Shown here one piece after another: positions 16,506-25,111 of a stretch of 64,000 nucleotides of DNA. The notes beneath the pieces were generated by a model. The model ran no database searches and had not been told where the DNA came from. It worked only from the letters and a program-made list of their open reading frames with translations. The translations under genes and the position numbers were made by a program. This stretch comes from an uncultured Lachnospiraceae bacterium. GTDB lineage: Bacteria > Bacillota > Clostridia > Lachnospirales > Lachnospiraceae. The DNA lies in assembly GCA_910586205.1 (NCBI GenBank), contig CAJUGD010000023.1, positions 1 to 64,000 of the forward strand. Reading direction: 5' to 3'. Each line of letters opens with the position of its first letter. Position 1 is the first letter of the stretch.

Positions 16506-17387
16506 ATGAATAAAGAAAGATGGGGGTACATGGGGATAACGGGGAAAAAAGTCAGGCTGTTTCTGGTGTTTTCAGGTATATGGGCAGCCATATTTTTGTC
16601 CAGTGTATTTTTGCTGGCAAGAGAGCTTTTGCAGGCCAGGAAGCAGCAGGAAACCTTAGACGGGCTAAGGGGGCGGTTTGCAGAAGCTTCTGCGGGAGAG
16701 GCAGGGACATATCAGACCTTCCCGGCAAAAGAGATACAGGAGATTTTGGACAAGGAAAGCAGGGATATTTCTCCAACCCAAATTTGGAAATCCGAGTGGG
16801 AGAGCACAGCGAAGGAGCGTTTTGGGATCTACCGATCTTTGAAGATGGAAAATCCGGATATGGCCGGATGGGTAAAGATTGAGGGGACCAGAATCGATTA
16901 TCCGGTGATGCACAGTCCGGGGAGAGAGGATTATTATCTGTATCGTGATTTTTATGGACAATACAGCACCTATGGAACCCCTTTCTTAATGGAATCATGT
17001 TGTTACGAAAATCCCAGAACCAATCTGCTGATCAGCGGACATCACATGAAAAACGGAGCTATGTTTGCGGAACTTCAAGGCTATACAGACCGTGAATTTT
17101 GGGAGACACATCCCTTTGTACAGTTTGATACCACAGAGGAAGCAGGAAGCTATGAGGTGGCAGTTGTCTTAAAGCTTTCCGCTGTGGGGGATCAGACGGT
17201 CTGGCAGAATCTTTTTTTCTCTAACAAAAAGGAAGATTTTGAAGGAGCCTGGGGTCAGATAAAGACACAGTGGTTATACGATACAGGGGTGGAGCTTTTA
17301 TGGGGAGATGAGCTGCTGGCATTGGTGACATGCGAGTATACGCTGAGGGACGGCAGGATTTTGGTGATTGCAAGAAGGATTGTTTAA
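16506..17387 (+). CDS. srtB: Class B sortase
   Basis: This 293-residue membrane-anchored transpeptidase has an N-terminal hydrophobic anchor (VRLFLVFSGIWAAIFLSSVF) and a C-terminal sortase B barrel. Conserved parts are MAGWVKIEGTRIDYPVM, LISGHHMKNGAMF (catalytic His), VTCEYTLRDGR (catalytic Cys) and VIARR (Arg). Class B enzymes attach specific proteins to peptidoglycan, often iron or heme receptors or, in clostridia, adhesins; no substrate with a sorting signal is seen nearby. The start may be 16506 or the in-frame ATG at 16530; neither has a strong binding site. The alarmone synthetase gene follows by 24 bases. Confidence 0.88.
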   Translation: MNKERWGYMGITGKKVRLFLVFSGIWAAIFLSSVFLLARELLQARKQQETLDGLRGRFAEASAGEAGTYQTFPAKEIQEILDKESRDISPTQIWKSEWESTAKERFGIYRSLKMENPDMAGWVKIEGTRIDYPVMHSPGREDYYLYRDFYGQYSTYGTPFLMESCCYENPRTNLLISGHHMKNGAMFAELQGYTDREFWETHPFVQFDTTEEAGSYEVAVVLKLSAVGDQTVWQNLFFSNKKEDFEGAWGQIKTQWLYDTGVELLWGDELLALVTCEYTLRDGRILVIARRIV

Positions 17388-17411
17388 CGAAAAGAAGGAG
17401 AAACAAAAGAA

Positions 17412-18122
17412 ATGAATATGAGCGTGAACCCCAACAGTGAATTAAAGCAGTCGGTGGTCAGCGTTCCGGATTTGGTTCAGGTGCCGGATGATCTGATTCA
17501 TCAGGCACGGGAATTTCAGGAAGCGATCATGATGTATTCCTGTGCTATACGGGAAGTGAAGACAAAGCTGGAAGTATTGAATGATGAGCTGAGTGTGCGC
17601 AATCAGCGCAATCCCATTGAGATGATTAAGTCTCGGGTAAAGAAGCCCATGAGCATTGTGGAAAAGCTTCACCGTAAGAATCTGCCGATAACGCTGGATT
17701 CCATGATTCATCATCTGGATGATGTGGCAGGGATCCGGGTGATCTGTTCTTTTGTGGATGATATTTATGCAGTGGCCCGGATGCTGGTAAGCCAGGATGA
17801 TATCCGCGTGATTGCCGTGAAGGATTATATCAGCAATCCCAAGGACAATGGTTATCGAAGCTATCATCTGATTGTGGAGGTGCCGGTCTTTTTTTCAGAC
17901 AGGAAGAAGGACATGCGGGTGGAGGTGCAGATCCGCACGATGGCCATGGATTTCTGGGCAAGCCTGGATCATCAGCTAAAGTACAAAAAGGACATTGGGG
18001 ATGCAGCCGAAGAAATCAGCGAGGAGCTGCGCAAATGTGCGGAGGTAATTGCAAAAACAGACCGGCATATGCTGGTGATCCGCAAGAGCATTGAGGCGCA
18101 TAATGGGGCCAGGAAACATTAG
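17412..18122 (+). CDS. Small alarmone synthetase (RelA/SpoT synthetase domain)
   Basis: This 236-residue single-domain GTP pyrophosphokinase makes (p)ppGpp by moving pyrophosphate from ATP to GTP/GDP. The synthetase core is visible as LDDVAGIRVICSFVDDIYAV, KDYISNPKDNGYRSYHLIVE and VEVQIRTMAMDFWASLDHQL. No hydrolase HD domain and no TGS/ACT regulatory domains are present, as in YjbM/SAS1-type enzymes. AAGGAG precedes ATG 17412. It probably shares a transcript with the upstream sortase. Its terminator lies inside the 3' end of the opposing acetyltransferase gene. Confidence 0.93.
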   Translation: MNMSVNPNSELKQSVVSVPDLVQVPDDLIHQAREFQEAIMMYSCAIREVKTKLEVLNDELSVRNQRNPIEMIKSRVKKPMSIVEKLHRKNLPITLDSMIHHLDDVAGIRVICSFVDDIYAVARMLVSQDDIRVIAVKDYISNPKDNGYRSYHLIVEVPVFFSDRKKDMRVEVQIRTMAMDFWASLDHQLKYKKDIGDAAEEISEELRKCAEVIAKTDRHMLVIRKSIEAHNGARKH

Positions 18123-18138
18123 GCACACAGATCAAATG

Positions 18139-19035
18139 CTAATACATATAGTAGGACAGGGTTTCGGTGATGCCGAACCCTGTTTTTTTGTAAAGGGCCA
18201 CCGCAGGGGCATTGCTGCCGGAGACATGGAGCAGAAGGCGGCGGATATGGGTCTTTTGCAGACAGTATATAAGCTGACGGATAAGCAGGGTACCAAGGCC
18301 GTTTCCTCTAAGGCCGGGAAGAATCTCCACATGGTGAATGCAGAGGGTATTTTGGGATACCGGGGAGGTAAAACAGGAACCGGCAATGCAGTCCTTGTCA
18401 GCAGAGCCGGCAGGCCGGGCAGAGCAGCCGCCGGTTCCGGCAAGGTGGCTGGAGGCAGAGGCCCCCTTGGTTTTGGAAAGGCGCCATAAAGAAGGCGGGC
18501 AGTCTGATAAAAACAGGGTCCAGCATGCATTTTCTGCAAAAATATCGTTTGGAGGGCTTAAGAAGGAGGATAAGAGGCTGCCGCGGGAAACAAAAAAGGA
18601 GTCACGGCAAAGGCCGTTTTCCGGAAAAATGTACTCCATCTTATATTCCTCGTATTCCAGCCTGGCATCCAGGGCGGACAGGACAGCCATAGTGTCAGGG
18701 CAGGCGCCGGACACAGGAAAAAGAATATCCAGATCCTCCCACTCTTCTAAAGCCAGGGAAAGAAGGCGGGAGAAATATCCGCGTTTCCGGTGTTCGGGAT
18801 GAGTGAAGGCAATGCACTCCATGGCAGAGCAGTCCAAGGGAATCCCTGCAAGGGCAGAAAGGAGCTGCCCTTTTTGGTCTGTGAGAAGATAATGGATGGC
18901 ATTGTCTTCTGGAGAAACCGGATAGGACAAAGAAATACAGTCGTTTTGGCAGCACAGGGCAGCCAGGGAGAGAACAGAGGATGCCTGTGTATTTGTCAGG
19001 ATTTTGGGGCGGGTAATGGAGAGGGAAGGGGTCAT
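18139..19035 (-). CDS. GNAT family N-acetyltransferase
   Basis: This 298-residue protein probably contains two GNAT-like halves. The N-terminal half has CIAFTHPEHRKRGYFSRLLS and the C-terminal half HHVEILPGLRGNGLGTLLIR, both resembling the acetyl-CoA pyrophosphate loop, then ALYKKTGFGITETLSYYMY at the end. The substrate is unknown. The last codons double as a transcription terminator for the opposing alarmone synthetase gene. The extended middle, rich in Ser, Ala and Gly, is probably a linker. Confidence 0.8.
   Translation of the reverse strand: MTPSLSITRPKILTNTQASSVLSLAALCCQNDCISLSYPVSPEDNAIHYLLTDQKGQLLSALAGIPLDCSAMECIAFTHPEHRKRGYFSRLLSLALEEWEDLDILFPVSGACPDTMAVLSALDARLEYEEYKMEYIFPENGLCRDSFFVSRGSLLSSFLSPPNDIFAENACWTLFLSDCPPSLWRLSKTKGASASSHLAGTGGCSARPAGSADKDCIAGSCFTSPVSQNTLCIHHVEILPGLRGNGLGTLLIRQLIYCLQKTHIRRLLLHVSGSNAPAVALYKKTGFGITETLSYYMY
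18156..18189 (+). terminator. Intrinsic terminator embedded in the GNAT coding end
   Basis: ACAGGGTTTCGG (18156-18167) pairs with CCGAACCCTGT (18172-18182, one bulge), followed by TTTTTTT. It terminates the alarmone synthetase transcript. On the other strand the same bases encode the YKKTGFGITE part of the acetyltransferase. Confidence 0.85.
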
Positions 19036-19212
19036 AGGCTTTGGGTCCTTTGCTTAATGTGGGGACAGGCAGCCTCTCAGGCTGACACACTGTCTGTTTA
19101 AAAGGAATAGTAGCAAAAAAACATAGAAAATACAAGAGGAACGATTGCTGGATTGTTATTTTTTTGTTAAGGTAGTAAAGGCTGTATGCTTTATGGGAAA
19201 GGAAGGAGAGCA

Positions 19213-19578
19213 ATGAAATATTTAAAGGAATGTGCGGTTATTTTAGGGATTACATTGGCAGGGGAGTGGCTGAATTTTGTGCTTCCCCTGCCGGTTCCCG
19301 CAGGGGTGTACGGGTTGTTTTTGATGCTTTTATTGTTTTGCACGGGGCTTTTGAAGCTGGAGCAGGTGGAGGGGGCAGGGAATTTCCTTTTAGACATTAT
19401 GCCTGTTTTGTTTGTTCCGGCGGCAGTGGGGCTGATGGAAAGCTATGGGCAGCTTAAGGAGGTCTTAGTTCCTGTGTTTATTATCTGTCTGATCTCTACC
19501 GTTGTGGTGATGGCAGTTACCGGAAAGGTGGCAGAGGGCATGATGAAGCTTCATGAGAAAAAGGAGGAGGACAAATGA
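19213..19578 (+). CDS. LrgA/CidA family holin-like protein
   Basis: This 121-residue protein with four hydrophobic segments belongs to the CidA/LrgA family. LPLPVPAGVYGLFLMLLLFC and FLLDIMPVLFVPAAVGLM are typical. Such proteins were described as holin/antiholin-like regulators of murein hydrolase activity, and more recent work points to roles in pyruvate or other metabolite transport with LrgB. The start at ATG 19213 follows GGAAGGAGAG; the frame upstream is not needed. The stop overlaps the lrgB-like start by four bases, so the two are translationally coupled. Confidence 0.9.
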   Translation: MKYLKECAVILGITLAGEWLNFVLPLPVPAGVYGLFLMLLLFCTGLLKLEQVEGAGNFLLDIMPVLFVPAAVGLMESYGQLKEVLVPVFIICLISTVVVMAVTGKVAEGMMKLHEKKEEDK

Positions 19579-20264
19579 GCTTTATGGCACAGTCTTTGTA
19601 TTTTGGAGTTGTGATCAGCCTGCTGACTTACTGGTTCGGAATGTGGCTGAAGAAAAGGCTGGGGTGGGCAGTGCTCAATCCTATTCTCACGTCTGTGGCT
19701 ATGGTGATTGTTTTTTTGAAGGCATTAAAGGTGGATTATGGGGTGTACAATGAGGGGGCAAAGTATATCAGCTACCTTCTGACTCCGGCTACCGTTTGCC
19801 TGGCCATTCCTCTTTACAAGCAGCTTGAGCTTTTGAAAAAGAATTGGATGGCAGTGGCAGCGGCAATACTGGCAGGGGTGGCGGCTAGTGCGGCAAGCAT
19901 TTTTGTGCTGTGTCTTTTGTTCCGCATGGAGCATGTGTATTATGTGACCCTGCTTCCTAAATCCATTACTACTGCCATAGGCATGGGGGTCAGCGAGGAG
20001 GCAGGGGGGATTGTGACGATTACCGTGGTATGCATTATTGTCACAGGCATTTTGGGAAATATTATGGGGGAGACCGTGTTTAAGCTTCTCAGGCTTAAGA
20101 ATCCCATTGCAAAGGGCCTTGCACTTGGAACCTCTGCCCATGCAGTAGGCACGGCCAAGGCTTTGGAGCTGGGAGAGATCGAGGGAGCCATGAGCAGCCT
20201 TTCCGTGGCAGTGGCAGGTCTTCTCACGGTGCTGGCAGTGCCTCTGGTGTCCGGGCTTTTATAA
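19575..20264 (+). CDS. LrgB/CidB family membrane protein
   Basis: This 229-residue integral membrane protein is the usual partner of LrgA/CidA. Signature stretches are LLPKSITTAIGMGVSEEAGG and KGLALGTSAHAVGTAKALEL. The length is normal for the family. ATGA overlap with the preceding gene indicates an operon. In characterised species LrgA-LrgB affect autolysis and carbon overflow; which role applies here cannot be decided from the sequence. Confidence 0.92.
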   Translation: MSFMAQSLYFGVVISLLTYWFGMWLKKRLGWAVLNPILTSVAMVIVFLKALKVDYGVYNEGAKYISYLLTPATVCLAIPLYKQLELLKKNWMAVAAAILAGVAASAASIFVLCLLFRMEHVYYVTLLPKSITTAIGMGVSEEAGGIVTITVVCIIVTGILGNIMGETVFKLLRLKNPIAKGLALGTSAHAVGTAKALELGEIEGAMSSLSVAVAGLLTVLAVPLVSGLL

Positions 20265-20307
20265 AAAATTCAGAGATATTAATTTTTTATGGCAGTATGA
20301 CTTGTGC

Positions 20308-20336
20308 TTGAAAGGCTTCTGCTGTTATGCTAAAAT
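20308..20336 (+). promoter_or_regulatory. Promoter of the pyrimidine operon
   Basis: TTGAAA (20308-20313) and TAAAAT (20331-20336) are 17 bases apart. The expected transcript start is about 17 bases before the pyrF ATG, which leaves no room for a PyrR attenuator and excludes the upstream in-frame ATG at 20327. Confidence 0.7.
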
Positions 20337-20359
20337 GGAAAAAAATTAAGGAGGATCGT

Positions 20360-21277
20360 ATGATTCAGCGTCTGATTGAGAAAATACAGAAAACAAAGGC
20401 TCCCATTTGTGTGGGCCTGGATCCCATGTTAGGTTTTATCCCGGAGGAGATTTTAAAAAAGTCCTTTCAGGAGTTTGGTGAGACCATGGAAGGGGCTGCC
20501 GATGCGATATGGAATTTTAATAAAGAAATTGTGGATCATACCTGGGATCTGATTCCCTGTGTGAAGCCTCAGATTGCCATGTATGAGCAGTTTGGCATTG
20601 AAGGGCTGAAGGTCTATGAGAGGACTGTGCGCTATTGTCAGGATAAAGGGCTTCTTGTGATCGGAGACGCTAAGAGGGGGGATATTGGCTCCACCTCTGC
20701 GGCTTATGCCACGGCACATTTAGGAAAGGTCAAGGTAGGAGAGAGCTTGTGCCGCGGATTTGACACAGATTTTCTGACGGTAAATCCTTATTTGGGGACA
20801 GACGGCATCAAACCCTTTGTGGATGTGTGTAAGACAGAGAACAAAGGCCTGTTTGTTCTGGTCAAGACCTCCAATCCGTCCAGCGGAGAGTTCCAGGATC
20901 AAAAGATTGACGGTGTTCCGCTGTATGAACTGGTGGCGGACAAGGTGGTAGAGTGGGGACAGGATTCTGTGGAAAATGGCTACAGCAGTGTAGGTGCAGT
21001 AGTGGGAGCTACTTATCCGGAGATGAGCGCGATCCTCAGAAAAAAAATGCCTCACACATATTTCCTGGTGCCGGGCTATGGGGCGCAGGGAGCCACGGCG
21101 CAGGATTTAAAGCCCTGTTTTCATGAGGATGGCCTTGGAGCCATTGTCAATTCCTCCAGGGGCATTATTGCTGCCTATAAGCAGGAAAAGTACGCCCGGT
21201 TCGGGGCAGAGCATTTTGCAGAGGCGTCCCGCCAGGCAGTTTTAGACATGGCGGCAGATATTAACAGCGTGCTGTAA
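20360..21277 (+). CDS. pyrF: Orotidine 5'-phosphate decarboxylase
   Basis: This 305-residue enzyme converts OMP to UMP, the last step of de novo UMP synthesis. It is of the longer type (PyrF type 2), with IGDAKRGDIGSTSAAYATAH carrying the catalytic Lys-Asp network and FLVPGYGAQGATAQD in the phosphate-binding region. TAAGGAGG precedes ATG 20360. It opens the operon pyrF-pyrK-pyrD-pyrE; genes for carbamoyl phosphate synthetase, aspartate transcarbamylase and dihydroorotase are not in this window. Confidence 0.95.
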   Translation: MIQRLIEKIQKTKAPICVGLDPMLGFIPEEILKKSFQEFGETMEGAADAIWNFNKEIVDHTWDLIPCVKPQIAMYEQFGIEGLKVYERTVRYCQDKGLLVIGDAKRGDIGSTSAAYATAHLGKVKVGESLCRGFDTDFLTVNPYLGTDGIKPFVDVCKTENKGLFVLVKTSNPSSGEFQDQKIDGVPLYELVADKVVEWGQDSVENGYSSVGAVVGATYPEMSAILRKKMPHTYFLVPGYGAQGATAQDLKPCFHEDGLGAIVNSSRGIIAAYKQEKYARFGAEHFAEASRQAVLDMAADINSVL

Positions 21278-21294
21278 AAACTAAAGGAGGCTTT

Positions 21295-22086
21295 ATGGAA
21301 AAGGCAGAGGGCTTCAGTAAGATAAAGCGGGCGGTAAGGGTTGCAGGCCAGGAGTGTCTGACAGAGGGAATATACAGTATGTGGATTGAGGATGAGGACA
21401 TGGCCAGGGCGGCAGGGCCAGGCCAGTTTATTTCTCTGTACACAAAGGATTCAGGTCATCTTCTTCCCCGCCCTATCAGTATCTGTGAGATTGACCGGGA
21501 CAAAGGAAGGCTGCGGATCGTGTACCGTGTGGCGGGATTTGGCACAGAGGAGTTTTCCCGGTATCAGGCAGGAGATACGGTGACGGTTTTAGGGCCTTTG
21601 GGAAATGGATTTCCTCTTGAGGGCAAAGAGGGAAAGCGGGCTCTTTTGGTAGGAGGAGGTATTGGGATACCTCCCATGCTTCAGCTTGCCAGGGAGATGA
21701 ACTGCGAGAAAGTGATGGTGTTGGGATATCGGGATAAGCTGTTCCTAAATGAAGAATTTGCCGGATATGGGCAGGTGTTTACGGCTACGGAGGACGGCAG
21801 CGCCGGAACCAGAGGAAATGTGCTGGACGCCATAAAGGAACAGGGGTTAAAGGCAGATGTGATCTATGCCTGCGGACCCAAGCCTATGCTGCGGGCAGTA
21901 AAGGCTCTGGCCCTTGAGCGGGGGATGGAGTGCTGGCTTTCCTTAGAGGAAAGGATGGCGTGCGGTGTGGGAGCCTGTTTGGGCTGTGTGTGCCGTTCTA
22001 AGGATACGGACAGCCATTCCCATGTGAAAAATAAGCGGGTCTGCAAGGATGGTCCGGTATTTGCGGCAGGGGAGGTGGAGCTGTAG
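21295..22086 (+). CDS. pyrK: Dihydroorotate dehydrogenase electron-transfer subunit
   Basis: This 263-residue flavoprotein passes electrons from PyrD to NAD+ in the class 1B enzyme. It has an FAD-binding barrel (LPRPISICEIDRDKGRLRIV), an NAD-binding part (GGGIGIPPMLQLA) and a C-terminal 2Fe-2S cluster site with Cys spacing CGVGACLGCVC and a later Cys in KRVCKDGPVF. AAGGAGG precedes ATG 21295, and its stop directly precedes the pyrD ATG. Confidence 0.95.
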   Translation: MEKAEGFSKIKRAVRVAGQECLTEGIYSMWIEDEDMARAAGPGQFISLYTKDSGHLLPRPISICEIDRDKGRLRIVYRVAGFGTEEFSRYQAGDTVTVLGPLGNGFPLEGKEGKRALLVGGGIGIPPMLQLAREMNCEKVMVLGYRDKLFLNEEFAGYGQVFTATEDGSAGTRGNVLDAIKEQGLKADVIYACGPKPMLRAVKALALERGMECWLSLEERMACGVGACLGCVCRSKDTDSHSHVKNKRVCKDGPVFAAGEVEL

Positions 22087-22989
22087 ATGAATACAAAGGT
22101 AAATCTGGCAGGAGTGGAGCTAAAGAATCCGGTGATGACTGCTTCCGGCACCTTTGGAAGCGGTGCAGAGTACGGGGAGTTTGTGGATTTAAACAGACTT
22201 GGCGCAGTGGTCACAAAAGGTGTGGCAAATGTGCCCTGGGAGGGCAATCCTACTCCCAGGGTTGCGGAGGTTTATGGAGGAATGCTGAATGCCATCGGCC
22301 TGCAGAACCCGGGAATCGATGTATTTGTGAAGCGGGATATTCCGTTTCTGCGGCAGTATGATACCCGGATTATTGTCAATGTGTGCGGAAGAACCAAGGA
22401 GGATTATCTTGAGGTGACAGAGCGGCTGGGAGATGAGCCGGTAGATCTTTTGGAGATCAATATTTCCTGCCCCAATGTAAAAGAGGGCGGGATTGCCTTT
22501 GGACAGGATCCCAAGGCAGTGGAAGCCATTACCCGAGCCGTGAAGGACCATGCAAAACAGCCGGTGATCATGAAGCTCAGTCCCAATGTGACGGACATCG
22601 GGGAGATGGCCCGCGCAGCGGAGGCAGGAGGAGCAGACGTTATCTCTCTTATCAATACACTGACCGGGATGAAGATTGATATTAACAGAAGAAGCTTTGC
22701 CCTTGCCAATAAGACGGGGGGGATGTCCGGCCCTGCCATTAAGCCGATTGCCGTTCGGATGGTATATCAGGCGGCTCAGGCTGTAAAGCTTCCCATTATC
22801 GGCATGGGAGGCATCACAAACAGTGAGGATGCCCTGGAATTTATTATGGCAGGAGCTACGGCTGTGTCTGTGGGAACGGCAAATTTTTTCAATCCCTATG
22901 CTACGGTGGAGATTGCAGAGGGGATCCAGGCTTTTATGAAAGAACAGGGAGTGCGGGATATTCAGGAGCTTATTGGAGCGGTCAGATAG
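22087..22989 (+). CDS. pyrD: Dihydroorotate dehydrogenase, class 1B catalytic subunit
   Basis: This 300-residue FMN enzyme oxidises dihydroorotate to orotate. MTASGTFGSGAEYGEFVDLN and LLEINISCPNVKEGG match the family; the Cys of ISCPN is the catalytic base of class 1 enzymes. GMGGITNSEDALEFIMAGA is the FMN phosphate region. Adjacency to pyrK defines the NAD-linked 1B type. No gap separates it from pyrK, so translation is coupled. Confidence 0.96.
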   Translation: MNTKVNLAGVELKNPVMTASGTFGSGAEYGEFVDLNRLGAVVTKGVANVPWEGNPTPRVAEVYGGMLNAIGLQNPGIDVFVKRDIPFLRQYDTRIIVNVCGRTKEDYLEVTERLGDEPVDLLEINISCPNVKEGGIAFGQDPKAVEAITRAVKDHAKQPVIMKLSPNVTDIGEMARAAEAGGADVISLINTLTGMKIDINRRSFALANKTGGMSGPAIKPIAVRMVYQAAQAVKLPIIGMGGITNSEDALEFIMAGATAVSVGTANFFNPYATVEIAEGIQAFMKEQGVRDIQELIGAVR

Positions 22990-23016
22990 AGAACATAAGA
23001 TACAGACAGGAAGGAT

Positions 23017-23703
23017 ATGGCAGAGATGGAAGATTATAAGAAGGAATTTATTGAGTTTATGATTGACTGCGAGGTGCTGCGGTTCGGGGATTTTGTCACC
23101 AAGAGCGGAAGAAAGACGCCGTTTTTTGTCAACACGGGATTTTACCGGACAGGGGCGCATCTTCGCCGTTTGGGAGAGTACTATGCCAGAGCGATTATGG
23201 GAACCTTTGGAAAGGATTTTGACGTGCTGTTTGGCCCGGCATACAAGGGGATTCCCCTGTCTGTGTGTGCTGCTATGGCAATGAGTGAGCTGTATAATGG
23301 CAGCATTAAGTACTGTTCCAACAGAAAAGAGGTCAAAGATCACGGAGATAAGGGGATACTGCTGGGAAGTCCTTTAAAAGATAAGGATCAGGTGGTGATC
23401 ATTGAGGATGTGACCACAGCAGGCACTTCCATTGAGGAGACCATGCCCATTCTTCGGGCTCAGGGGGATGTGAAGGTATTAGGGCTGGTGGTGTCTGTGG
23501 ATCGCATGGAGCGTGGGCAGGGAAGTAAGTCAGCTCTAAAAGAGATTGAAGAAAAGTATGGATTTAAGACTACCTCCATTGTGACCATGAAGGAAGTGGT
23601 AGAGCATCTGTATAACCGGCCATATCATGGAAAAATTATAATTGATGAGAATCTGAAAGCTGCCATCGACGCATATTATGAACAGTATGGGGCAGAGCAG
23701 TGA
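23017..23703 (+). CDS. pyrE: Orotate phosphoribosyltransferase
   Basis: This 228-residue enzyme joins orotate with PRPP to form OMP. The PRPP-binding motif VVIIEDVTTAGTSIEETMPI and the loop FGPAYKGIPLSVCAAMAMSE are clear. It is last in the operon, 27 bases after pyrD. A hairpin (CTTTTGCTGTCA / TGACAG..AGCAAAAG, about 23717-23765) follows, with only a weak T-tract. Confidence 0.95.
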   Translation: MAEMEDYKKEFIEFMIDCEVLRFGDFVTKSGRKTPFFVNTGFYRTGAHLRRLGEYYARAIMGTFGKDFDVLFGPAYKGIPLSVCAAMAMSELYNGSIKYCSNRKEVKDHGDKGILLGSPLKDKDQVVIIEDVTTAGTSIEETMPILRAQGDVKVLGLVVSVDRMERGQGSKSALKEIEEKYGFKTTSIVTMKEVVEHLYNRPYHGKIIIDENLKAAIDAYYEQYGAEQ

Positions 23704-23813
23704 CCCGGAAGAAAGCTTTTGCTGTCATAGTACAGTTCTGTGCCCTTTGACAGAAAGCAAAAGGGTTTGGCGGTAAAAGGATTTATAGAGCAAGAAAAGG
23801 AAAGGAAGCTTGT

Positions 23814-23963
23814 ATGGAGAGAATTTATAAGACCATGAGGAATACAGGAGCCTGCAGCATTGCGGCAGGAATCGTGATCCTGGTGACAGGTGTGGCAGTG
23901 GGAGTGGTATCGATTGTCAGCGGCAGCATTCTCTTAAAGAGAAGGTCTGAGATTATTTTTTAG
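23814..23963 (+). CDS. Small membrane protein, 49 residues
   Basis: An ATG-initiated frame follows AGGAAAGGAAG at normal spacing and encodes a 49-residue protein: a basic N-terminus (MERIYKTMRNTG), one hydrophobic segment (about residues 15-41) and a basic C-terminal end (LLKRRSEIIF). The good binding site and the typical single-pass layout support a real gene. No function can be assigned. It stands between the pyr operon and the VanZ-like gene. Confidence 0.6.
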   Translation: MERIYKTMRNTGACSIAAGIVILVTGVAVGVVSIVSGSILLKRRSEIIF

Positions 23964-24153
23964 AATACCCTGCTGTGTACTCTCGGAGTCTCCCCTGCAC
24001 TTGTTTTGCGGCTGATTTTTTGCCGAATGTGTCCGAATTTAATCAATACAGGCTGGAAGCATGCCTCATAAATTTGTGCACATCTGACAAAGATTATCAC
24101 ACAAAATCCGGCACAGGGAGATTCTAAGAGTGCATTGCCAGGAAAAGGAGGGC

Positions 24154-24178
24154 GGAAGGAAAGCTGCCTTCCTTTTTG
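24154..24178 (+). terminator. Short intrinsic terminator
   Basis: GGAAGG (24154-24159) pairs with CCTTCC (24167-24172), followed by TTTTT. The stem is short. It would end the transcript of the 49-residue protein gene; the rest of 23964-24251 has no gene I can support. Confidence 0.5.
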
Positions 24179-24251
24179 TGTCCGGAAATGAAAAAGCAAT
24201 ATTGGGAATGATGGGAATAGAGATGATGTTAAAAAATCGTGAGGAGAAGTG

Positions 24252-24728
24252 ATGATAAAAGACACGACCAGGAACCAGAAGTTTGGGTGGATTTTGTTTA
24301 TCATGTACCTGGCAATGCTGGTTTACTTTATGTTTTTTGCCGAGTCTTTTGGAAGGGATCCGGCACAACGCGAATATGCATATAATCTGGAGCTGTTTAA
24401 GGAGATCAAACGGTTCTATCAATATAGACATCAGTTGGGCATGGAGGCATTTTTGCTGAATGTAGTAGGAAATATGGTGGCATTTATGCCCTGTGGTTTT
24501 TTTCTGCCCATTGTCAGCAGAAGAGGAAGAAAATGGTACAATAGCACGATGATCTGCTTTGGTCTGAGCCTTTGCATTGAGACTGTACAGCTTGTATTTA
24601 AGGTGGGAAGCTTTGATGTGGATGATCTGCTGCTGAATACAGTGGGAGGGGTGATAGGATATATCTGTTACCGTATCGTACAGAATGCCCGGATCAGGAG
24701 GAAACGGCATGGGAAAACAGAGGTTTAG
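24252..24728 (+). CDS. VanZ family membrane protein
   Basis: This 158-residue protein resembles the VanZ family. EAFLLNVVGNMVAFMPCGFF and the later SLCIETVQLVFKVGSFDVDD, LLLNTVGGVIGY are the recognisable family blocks, in about four membrane segments. VanZ proteins are linked to teicoplanin resistance in some elements, but chromosomal copies are widespread and unassigned. GAGGAG precedes ATG 24252. The last 20 bases overlap the next gene. Confidence 0.85.
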   Translation: MIKDTTRNQKFGWILFIMYLAMLVYFMFFAESFGRDPAQREYAYNLELFKEIKRFYQYRHQLGMEAFLLNVVGNMVAFMPCGFFLPIVSRRGRKWYNSTMICFGLSLCIETVQLVFKVGSFDVDDLLLNTVGGVIGYICYRIVQNARIRRKRHGKTEV

Positions 24729-25041
24729 GATTTCTTATATCAGAAAACCTTTTGCAAAGAGGAGCCGGTATTGTCTGGGAACGGCTCTGGCCTCCTTTGT
24801 CATGTGCGGAGTGAGCCTTGGGTTAAGCGTGCATTTGCAGGGACAGGGGGAGCTGAATGTGGCGGCCTGGGGAGTAAGCAGCTTTTTGTTTGCCTTAATG
24901 GCCATGGCTTATGGAGGGCTGTCATTTCTGGAAAAGGAGAAGAACTATATTTTGTCCAAGATTGGAATGTGGATGGCAGGCGGATTGCTTGTGGTGTGGG
25001 TGTGTGTGACAGCAGTGGGGATTATGGGTGTACCAGGATAA
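24709..25041 (+). CDS. DUF6142-like membrane protein
   Basis: This 110-residue protein has a basic N-terminus (MGKQRFRISYIRKPFAKRSR) and three hydrophobic segments. The layout resembles the small Lachnospiraceae DUF6142 proteins; the family name is from memory and only moderately sure. AGGAGG (about 24696-24701) precedes ATG 24709, and the gene overlaps the VanZ-like gene, so they are probably cotranslated. Confidence 0.6.
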   Translation: MGKQRFRISYIRKPFAKRSRYCLGTALASFVMCGVSLGLSVHLQGQGELNVAAWGVSSFLFALMAMAYGGLSFLEKEKNYILSKIGMWMAGGLLVVWVCVTAVGIMGVPG

Positions 25042-25111
25042 AAGAAGCCGGCCAAGGCACGAATTTGCCGTGCTATGATAAAAAAAGAAGCAGAAAGGTA
25101 TGGGAAGAATT

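Noticed and set aside
20265..20359. PyrR-type attenuator or pyrimidine riboswitch upstream of pyrF
   Set aside because: The promoter places the transcript start about 17 bases before the ATG, leaving no room for an attenuator.
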